NCBI GenBank assembly: GCA_963932465.1
Contig: OZ010798.1
Location: 16,910,981 to 16,974,980, forward strand
Direction: 5' to 3'
Origin: Maratus speciosus
Taxonomy: Eukaryota > Arthropoda > Arachnida > Araneae > Salticidae
Length of the DNA: 64,000 nt
How positions within the stretch are numbered: the first letter of the stretch is position 1; every line of letters starts with the position of its first letter. The notes under the pieces are model-generated. The model was given only the letters and a program-made list of their open reading frames with translations, ran no database searches and had not been told where the DNA came from. A program made the position numbers and the translations under genes. Shown here piece after piece: positions 56,990 to 64,000 of this stretch.

Positions 56990-58120
56990 TAAACAGGCTG
57001 CCATCTATCGTCGTAATAAAATAATATTAATGTGTTTTCATAATTTTGGATATAATAAAAACGTACTACTTGAAATTAAATCGGTACCGGGAAAAAGTAA
57101 TTCCCTTTCTAGTTCTAGTATATTCGAATACCTTTAGCAAGAAATATAAAGTAGCCTTTTATATAATTTTAAAAATAACTTTTCCAGCTGAATTATAAAC
57201 TTGAATTTTCTGGCAATTTTATTTATAAAATTCCTCAACATGAATAAATTACAGACGGAAATTCCGAATCAATTTCCTAAAAAGTCGCTAATCGTATAAT
57301 TAAACGATTTATCTAATGGGTACTTTAACCTAATAGTATAGTAACCCTTGCCCGATACTGCGATATCAAATTTAAGAATATATCTCTTAATAATCTGTAG
57401 ATAGAATATCTTCAGAATATACTCTATTAAACTTTGAAAATGTATACAGACACACATCTCATATGCGCCAATCTTTTTTCCCCCTTCTACAATAAATTAA
57501 TCCTTTTCTGCAGATTGATTACCATACAGAAATAAATTAAATTTAATAAAACGTTTTTCAAAAAACTGTAAAACCAATTGTACTACATCTGTTAACCAAA
57601 GGTTTCAGACCTATTAGCCCAATAATTAGAGTTATTTCGAAGTGTATTTGAGGAAATTTTATGTGTAAAAGATAAGTTAATATATTTATTAAATTAATAA
57701 TTTAATTATTTACAGGCGAATGTACTTAAATACAAGCTACAGTTACATTTTTTTACATACAATTGTAATAAAATAAATACTTATACTTAAATTATTTCCT
57801 CTAGCTTTGAGCAGTTAAAAATAAATAAATAAAGCAAGAACGCAATAAGCATAGGCATAAAAAGATAGTGACTGTTAAAGCCAGATACATGTAAGAATAT
57901 TTTCGAATTAAACAAATTTTAAAAAGTAGAAAAAAATTAAATCTACAGCTTTTATGGATAAAGAGCCCACTAACAAATCATACTAAAGTCTTATTGATCT
58001 CCTATTGCCCTGAATAGCTATTAAATTCATTGCAATTCATTCATAGGAAAATCTCTAAAGGGAAAAGGAGGGGTGATTGGTGCAGGTGTGAAGCAATCAG
58101 TGCCCTGTTCAGGGCCCGAT
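56990..58120. other. Intergenic AT-rich sequence, nothing recognised
   Basis: No supported gene, splice pair or element end was seen. Confidence 0.5.
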
Positions 58121-58772
58121 TACCGTATATACCCACATATAAGCCAATCATACTATTTTCAATAACAGAACATTTGCAAAATTCTTGGCCCTAAGCTGAC
58201 CCTAAATAATTCCAAATTGTTTCCAGAAAACAAAAATCACATTGTTAATAAAATACTAAAGAAGCAAAAATAATTAATAAAAGTTTAAGAAACGTCAAAC
58301 GAATAGTTCAAATTTGAAATTCCTATCGCAATATCCTAAAAGTTGTATGAAGTCCAGTCCTGTTGCTTCCTCATCATAAAAGTTGGACTCAGGATCTGAT
58401 AAATATTCATCACTTCCATAAATAAAATCACCCTCATTGCATAAATAGCATTGCTAATACAGCACTTTTTAAATGATTTCGCTATCATCTGCTTGGAATT
58501 GACATCCATGTTATAAAACAGGTGATAACATCAATTCCCACTTTTTAAAAATTGACGCCTTTTGTTTTCTGATCATCTGGCAAACACGTTCATTCAATTC
58601 AGATTTTATGCAATATATTTTTAAATGATTTGTGATCAAGCAAAAATTTGCCTACTTCAGTCAGAAAGTTCTGTGGCTTAGAGAAAATTGACCTGCATAT
58701 AAACCAACTCCCACTTTTTAAAAGATAATTTTAGGCTAAAATCTTTCAGCTTATACACGAGTATATACAGTA
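58121..58772. mobile_element. MITE with TACCGTATATACCCACATAT ends
   Basis: The left end continues AAGCC; the right end reads GGCTAAAATCTTTCAGC, then TTATACACGAGTATATACAGTA, an inverted but diverged copy. It is 652 bp. The TA/ACC start resembles the other TACCGTA elements but the internal sequence is different. Confidence 0.6.
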
Positions 58773-58774
58773 AC

Positions 58775-59865
58775 CTCTGAAGTTATGCACAGCACAAAAC
58801 CATTTCAGAGCCCTATTTTTCAATTCCTACTATTAGTTTACACTCCCCTTATATATATCTTGTTAAAATTTTCAATCGTTAATAAAATACTTATTATTCA
58901 TCCTATCAAGTTGAAATACATTTTTTTAAAACTTGTACTGGATGACAATGGATGTTAATACAGTTTTTTCAAATATTAATTCATTCATTAAATTTAATTA
59001 ATTAATTTTAGTTTTACATGGGAAACAAAATGGCGGCCATTGGTTATTGAACAGCATTTAATGCATCTTCATACCTATAAAGGGGTTACCATAAGGGGGA
59101 CCCTGTTCTGTCGCCAAATACCACCAAGTTTATTGCCAACTTGGCAATATATCGCATAATTTGGCGACAAAAATGAGTGGTTAAAAGTGACGCCAACTTG
59201 GCGATATCTCTAATATTTCGCCAATTTCCAATAGACTTCCATTGTAAACAAATAGGGTTTACTTGCTTATAGAAAATCAACAAATTGAGATATTTTAATG
59301 CAACAAAAACTAATACGTGTTAGCTTAAGGGATTATTAAATTTTTCTTTGATGACCAAGTAGGAATTGACTTTAAAAATAATTTTTTTTGTGTTACTTGT
59401 TCTTAGGAAAAGTTTTCTAAATTCCACATACATGCAAACTAGAGTTACAAACATTATTCATGTTAGTTACTTAGCAGAATTAAAATTTCATTTAGCAGCT
59501 TTATTTTTTTCTAAATATTCCTGCATAAAAATACTTGTAATATGTAGAGATGTAGTACTTTCAGTTATCGGAGGGGAGGGGGGCATAACCAGGATATGCA
59601 GATGGCTTATGATTATATAACAGCCTATTGATCACCTGCATATCGAGATTTTTTAGCCTAATACCAAAGGTTTCTAGTAATAGCCTATTGTTTGTTTGTC
59701 TGTGTTAAGCACACATGGCTTTGTTATTTTTTAGTCGTTTTGGGATCATTCTTACATTTTAAATGGGAAAGTTGTGCCTCCTGTGCCTATTTGGTAATCT
59801 GGCCTTGGCCATGCTTATACAGCCCCTCCAACTAAACTAAAAGACATCCCCTTCCCACACACTGC
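58775..59865. other. Intergenic sequence with one YY1/CCAAT-like patch
   Basis: AAAATGGCGGCCATTGG at about 59026-59042 combines a YY1-like ATGGCGGC and an inverted CCAAT box. Nearby (59.10-59.23 kb) are several GCCAACTTGGC / TTGGCGA palindromic phrases. No gene was recognised. Confidence 0.3.
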
Positions 59866-60760
59866 CGTGGTGAGTGGCCCCTCTTCATCTGCAGCCCTTT
59901 ATTCTTCTACTCTAGTCCAACTCTTTAGCGGAAGCAAGGCTCGTAGGTCCAAAGACACGTCCCGAGTGAAAGACACTCTAGCAAAAGCAAAGTTGGAAAA
60001 AAAAAAAAATCAAAAATTGAAACCGGACAAATTTAAAAGGGAAATTACACAATTTAAAGACATCGAAAAGTGGGAAGGGAGGACTCGGGGCGATGAAGCT
60101 ACCAAACGACTCCTGCTGCTTCTAGCTCATTATTACTCTCGGTCGACAGTTGGGGGTGGGCGGGTGGGTCAACTGCTACGATGAGTGGCCCCTCTTCGTC
60201 CGCATCCCTTTATTCTTCTACTCTAGTCCGACCCTTTTGCAGAAGCAAGGTTCGTAGGTGCCCAGACACGTCCCGAGTGAAAGACACTCTGGCGAAAGCG
60301 AGGTTGAAAAAAAAAATCAAAAATTGAAACCGGACAAATTTAAAAGGGAAATTACACAATTTAAAGACATCGAAAAGTGGGAAGGGAGGACTCGGGGCGA
60401 TGAAGCTACCAAACGACTCCTGCTGCTTCTAGCTCATTATTACTCTCGGTCGACAGTTAGGGGTGGGCGGGTGGGTCAACTGCCACGATGAGTGGCCCCT
60501 CTTCGTCCGCATCCCTTTATTCTTCTACTCTAGTCCGACCCTTTTGCAGAAGCAAGGTTCGTAGGTGCCCAGACACGTCCCGAGTGAAAGACACTCTGGC
60601 GAAAGCGAGGTTGAAAAAAAAATCAAAAATTGAAACCGGACAAATTTAAAAGGGAAATTACACAATTTAAAGACACTGAAAAGAGGAAAGGGAGGGCTCG
60701 GGGCGATGAAGCTACCGAACGACTCTTTTGCTTCTAGCTCATTATTACTCTTCCCGCACC
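59866..60760 (+). repeat. Three tandem copies of a ~0.3-kb GC-richer repeat
   Basis: GAGTGGCCCCTCTTC begins units at 59872, 60183 and 60490 (spacing 311 and 307). The third unit is cut short near 60757. Unit 1 carries a 105-codon frame with SRVKDTLAKAKLEKKKNQ and FKREITQFKDIEKWEGRTR; in later units changes in an A-run shift it. No domain or RNA is recognised. It could be a satellite seed, a degenerate gene fragment or part of a larger mobile element. Confidence 0.8.
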
Positions 60761-61047
60761 CCCTTTTCCTTAATTTTTTTAGTAATTCAGGCTTTACTTT
60801 TTTAAATGTTTGACAGTTACAATGTACTTCCATTGAATGATTACCGACAGGCCATGTAGAGGATTTTTCCAGGGTCTGAAGATTTCAGAAGCTACAAACT
60901 TTTTTGATCTGCAGAGTAATTTTGATTTTTATTAAATTTAAAAGAAAATTTTTTAATGAAACAAAAATTGAAAAACTTATTTATTCATTGCATGGTTTAT
61001 GTAAAGTACAATTATAAGTGATGCACAAAATATTTTCTTTTCTCAAG

Positions 61048-61113
61048 GCCCACAATTTTGATGATCAGGTTGTCCACCTTCCTCCTCCTGCCCAAGAGTT
61101 TTTTGCATTATGA
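61048..61113 (+). other. Unassigned terminal-exon-like segment
   Basis: An acceptor with a good pyrimidine run (TTTTCTTTTCTCAAG) is followed by 21 codons AHNFDDQVVHLPPPAQEFF-AL and TGA; AATAAA follows near 61322. The complementary strand is also open (MQKTLGQEEEGGQPDHQNC), so the strand is not certain. It lacks any partner exon I can identify. Could be the 3' end of a host gene or an old repeat. Confidence 0.3.
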
Positions 61114-61959
61114 TATCAAAAGATGATAGCACAACCTAGTTTTAATCTTCACCAGGTAAAAAGGAAAAAGATAGATTAAATTAATCTAAACTGTGCGTTG
61201 TGTTGCTTATTATACAGAGCCAAAAGTTCGGCACATTTCAAAGAACGTATCATGTTTATTTATTTTTTCTTTATCAAAATTAAAACTTTAGATAGAATTT
61301 CTGATTAACTTTCAACCCTTTAATAAAGTTTAAAATACATGCTAATAAAATTGTTATCTACATTTTGTGCATGCTATTAGATATATGCATGTATACAAGA
61401 CGAATAGAAGTATGTAAGATGGATGTAAAGATATAAGATGGATGTGTATGTTAGCATATATTTAAATAAAGTATATATGTATTTATGGAGATAAAGCATT
61501 AAGTATAGAATAATCAGTAAAAAGGCAATTTTAAATTAAAAGTATATACTGATCATAACCATTCTGCACATAAACAAAATCTATTAAACGTTATAGAAAA
61601 TTCCTGTCTTTTGGACTTTTTATTCTAACCAGGACATATGCAATGTTGTGGGAGTCCCTGGCAAAGCAGTTAGTGGAGCCTAACGAATATTGCAATATCA
61701 GGGTATAATAGTTTAATTTAATTAAATATGTCATAGAAAAATGCATAATATAGATAATAAAATGTATGAAAAATACTACTACTTTCACATTTAATGAGCA
61801 TGTTTTTTATTTCGCTAAATTTTCTATCATTTAGAGTTATATATATTCTCCGAAAATGAAATGAATATTCCCTATCTGAAATAAAGTTAATACTCAAATT
61901 TTTTGCATGAAAAAATGTTTAAATACTAATCTAGAATTAAAATATTATTGTTCATACAG

Positions 61960-62044
61960 AAAGAACGTTATTTTGAGTTGTATAGAGAGATTCAGAGTCC
62001 TTAACAAGGCGATGCTTGAGGCGCAGTTGTTGGCAGACATCCAG
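61960..62044. other. Unassigned exon-like segment, strand ambiguous
   Basis: Plus strand: acceptor TTCATACAG, frame KNVILSCIERFRVLNKAM, LEAQLLADIQ, donor CCAG|GTGAAC. Minus strand: HLDVCQQLRLKHRLVKDSES continues open through the same bases. It is GC-richer than its surroundings. Confidence 0.25.
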
Positions 62045-62649
62045 GTGAACACATACAATTAAAACTCATATTGTTTAATAGATGGCAGCATAAAAAAGTT
62101 GAATCATTAATCGATATGAATGTTTAGTACTTAATCGAAATGTATATCCTACATCGACAATACGACAATGACAATCTACAAAAATGGTGCTGTGTGATCT
62201 GCTACGTTATTTTCTAGGTGGATATTACATTAACTTTCTCTTGAGTTTTTTTTACTATAATTACTGTTACATGATTTTTTTTTTTATCTTTTGTACTCTA
62301 TTACTTTCTGATTCTTGAAAAGCAAAGAAATAAGAATAATTAAAAAAACCCATCAATTTAAGCCTACTTGGGATTAGAATATGAAACTATTTTAAAAATA
62401 GGTTGAATATTGTTTATTAAAGGTATGTTTTCTAATCGTTTTGATTCTATATTTTTTCTTTTTACTCTTCTAAAGCAATATTTGTTCATTTCAGTACAAT
62501 ATTTACAGTCACTTCATAATATTTATATATAAAATGCTTTTCTTGACTTTTCTTAGGTATTTAACAAAATTTGGAAATGATGATGCTTTAAAAAATGTTT
62601 CATTTCAAACCAACATTGACAGTTTTCAGAGTAAATAAATAACTATTTT

Positions 62650-62839
62650 GGTACTTTTCAGTTAGCCGGGCACCAATGTTATATATACATATTTATGTTA
62701 TATAAATGTATGTATATATGCATATATATTTACATATATATATGTGTGTATATATACAATATGTGTATATGTATATATATGTATATTTACATATAAATAT
62801 GTATATATAACACTGGCGTCCGGCTAACCGAAAAGTACC
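62650..62839. mobile_element. Small MITE related to family A, with TA-rich core
   Basis: GGTACTTTTCAGTTAGCCGG at the left and CCGGCTAACCGAAAAGTACC at the right, nearly perfect inverted ends. The core is a (TATA/TATG)n run. Ends start GGTACTT like family A but then differ. Confidence 0.8.
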
Positions 62840-62943
62840 ACTATTTTCATGAACTTTTTTTTCCTAGTCATTACTGTAACTGGAACAGGAAGATGTGATA
62901 TCTATAGATACCGCAATCTTTATTTTCAAATCTTCACTCTATG

Positions 62944-63480
62944 TACCGTAATTTCCGGCCTATAATCCGCGGATTATCTGTTAAAAAACCTCAAAACTTT
63001 TAAGTGCGGATTATCTGTTGAAATTTTTTTTAAGCAGAAGTTCACGTCAGACATCCAGATTCTACCGCACGCCTGTCTGCTATCGACCGTTCGCGGAGTT
63101 GCTGACGATTGGCTCACATATGACGTGCCATGCTAGTGGGAGTGGCTTACGATTTTTATGTTATTTTTTTAGTCTTTTGGCAAAATGTTTCGGTGATGAA
63201 CAAAGCGTTTCTCATCTCTTTCAAAAATTTCAATCTCAATCATTTATGAAATAGTGTATTGTTATGACGTTGAAAGTTATAATAATGTCTAAGAGAAAAC
63301 GTGTTATTTAACACTACAGAATTTAAACTGAACGTTATTTAAAAAGCGGAAGGTGATTTCGATATAGGTATCGATTATTAGCATGAATCTATAGCCAAAT
63401 CGATATAGGTATCGGAATTAGGATAAACATAGGACCAAATCGATATAGGTTACGGAATTAGCATAAATCTATTGTCAAAT
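62944..63480. mobile_element. TACCGTA-end element, copy 3 (right end lost)
   Basis: TACCGTAATTTCCGGCCTAT at the left, then sequence homologous to copies 1 and 2. On plus, MSKRKRVI at 63285 with the same early frameshift. It ends in about three copies of a ~40-bp phrase with ATCGATATAGGTATCGG instead of a matching right end. Confidence 0.75.
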
Positions 63481-63528
63481 ATGAAAAAGCTTTTTAAACT
63501 AACGCGCTGAGTATGGACTCTATTCAAG

Positions 63529-63611
63529 TGACGTCAGACGCCAGAGCTGGCGGTATGATGATCTGTTATTCTAGTTACTGCACCGGCAGAATACCAGTAT
63601 GCGCAGGCGCA
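63529..63611. promoter_or_regulatory. Promoter-like cluster: CRE and NRF1-type motif
   Basis: A perfect TGACGTCA (63529-63536) and TGCGCAGGCGCA (63600-63611, matching the NRF1 consensus) sit in a locally GC-rich segment. The phrase AGCAGACGA(C/A)TTTAGCCT occurs nearby at 63.62 and again at 63.85 kb. A gene start could lie here or beyond the window. Confidence 0.3.
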
Positions 63612-64000
63612 AACATCGCTAGCAGACGACTTTAGCCTTGACTCAGGTTGAATGCATACGTTTTAACTGAAAATTTGCAAACTTAGCGAATTTTCTCGCA
63701 TACAGAACAAAATTTTGAATTTAGATGACAATATATTAAGTATATGCTGCTGCATCAAAGAATTCTTTTGCGGTATTTTTAACAAACAAGCATTAATAAC
63801 TCACACTCCATAGACTGCTATGCTAAACACCGCCAGTAAATACCGCCAGCAGACGAATTTTAGCCTCAACCTCAGGTCGCGTGCATAAGGTCCATTACGA
63901 TATACAATCACAGTAAAAAACAAACGTTATTATTTTTAAAATCAGTTCTTTTTTGTTTGCTTCAATGGGTCAATTTTTTTGAAATACTTTTCAAAATAAC

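Noticed and set aside
59934..59982. tRNA-like A/B box promoter in the triplicated repeat
   Set aside because: GGTTCGTAGG resembles a B box in units 2 and 3 only, and no convincing A box or cloverleaf was found.

Overview
This is an AT-rich, intron- and transposon-dominated eukaryotic window, most likely from an arthropod and plausibly an arachnid. I infer this from gene-poor sequence with long introns, mariner copies, pogo/Tigger elements, piggyBac and hAT relics, Helitron ends, many MITEs and recurrent poly(C)/poly(G) tracts. No species can be named from the sequence alone. No bacterial-type operon, CRISPR array, rRNA or tRNA was seen.

The only host gene I can assemble with confidence is a minus-strand F-box/leucine-rich-repeat gene. 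Six exons (49097-48945, 36667-36515, 27610-27527, 27442-27368, 8940-8834 and 1866-954) join in phase into a 1485-bp reading frame of 494 residues, with a polyadenylation signal at 902-907. The predicted order is an N-terminal coiled coil, a Ser/Asp-rich linker made of a 21-residue tandem repeat, an F-box split across exons 5 and 6, and LRRs. Almost everything between 1.9 and 48.9 kb is therefore intron of one gene filled with mobile DNA. A GC-rich block at 37.2-38.0 kb may be an alternative, divergent promoter, and a CpG-rich patch at 56.9 kb may be the distal promoter or 5' exon.

Mobile DNA, left to right: a minisatellite (2.7-3.2 kb); a 2.5-kb fold-back element with a nested insertion (5.87-8.37 kb); pogo-like MITEs (9.5 and 13.8 kb); a dead piggyBac (10.12-12.24 kb); a dead mariner (12.48-13.75 kb); a dead Tigger carrying a palindromic insertion (14.46-17.24 kb); a Helitron 3' end (17.25 kb); a nest of two MITE families and a hAT MITE (17.8-20.5 kb); a nearly intact Tigger (23.07-26.64 kb) inside an older inverted-repeat element; a mariner split by about 5 kb of later insertions (28.35-34.69 kb); a gene-family pseudogene (39.2 kb); a 2.6-kb element with an iterated 15-mer (42.36-44.98 kb); a Helitron helicase tail (46.4 kb); and the TACCGTA-end elements (47.7, 50.0 and 62.9 kb).

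The right third (49-64 kb) lies upstream of the gene. It holds a hAT fragment, two more minisatellites, a nested pair of inverted-repeat elements (54.78-56.54 kb), a triplicated 0.3-kb GC-richer repeat (59.87-60.76 kb), two unassigned exon-like segments and a promoter-like cluster (CRE plus NRF1-type motif) near 63.5 kb. The most unusual items are the 15-mer-iterated element with its putative gene exon, the near-intact Tigger, the two fold-back insertions whose empty sites can be read, and the repeat-built exon 2.
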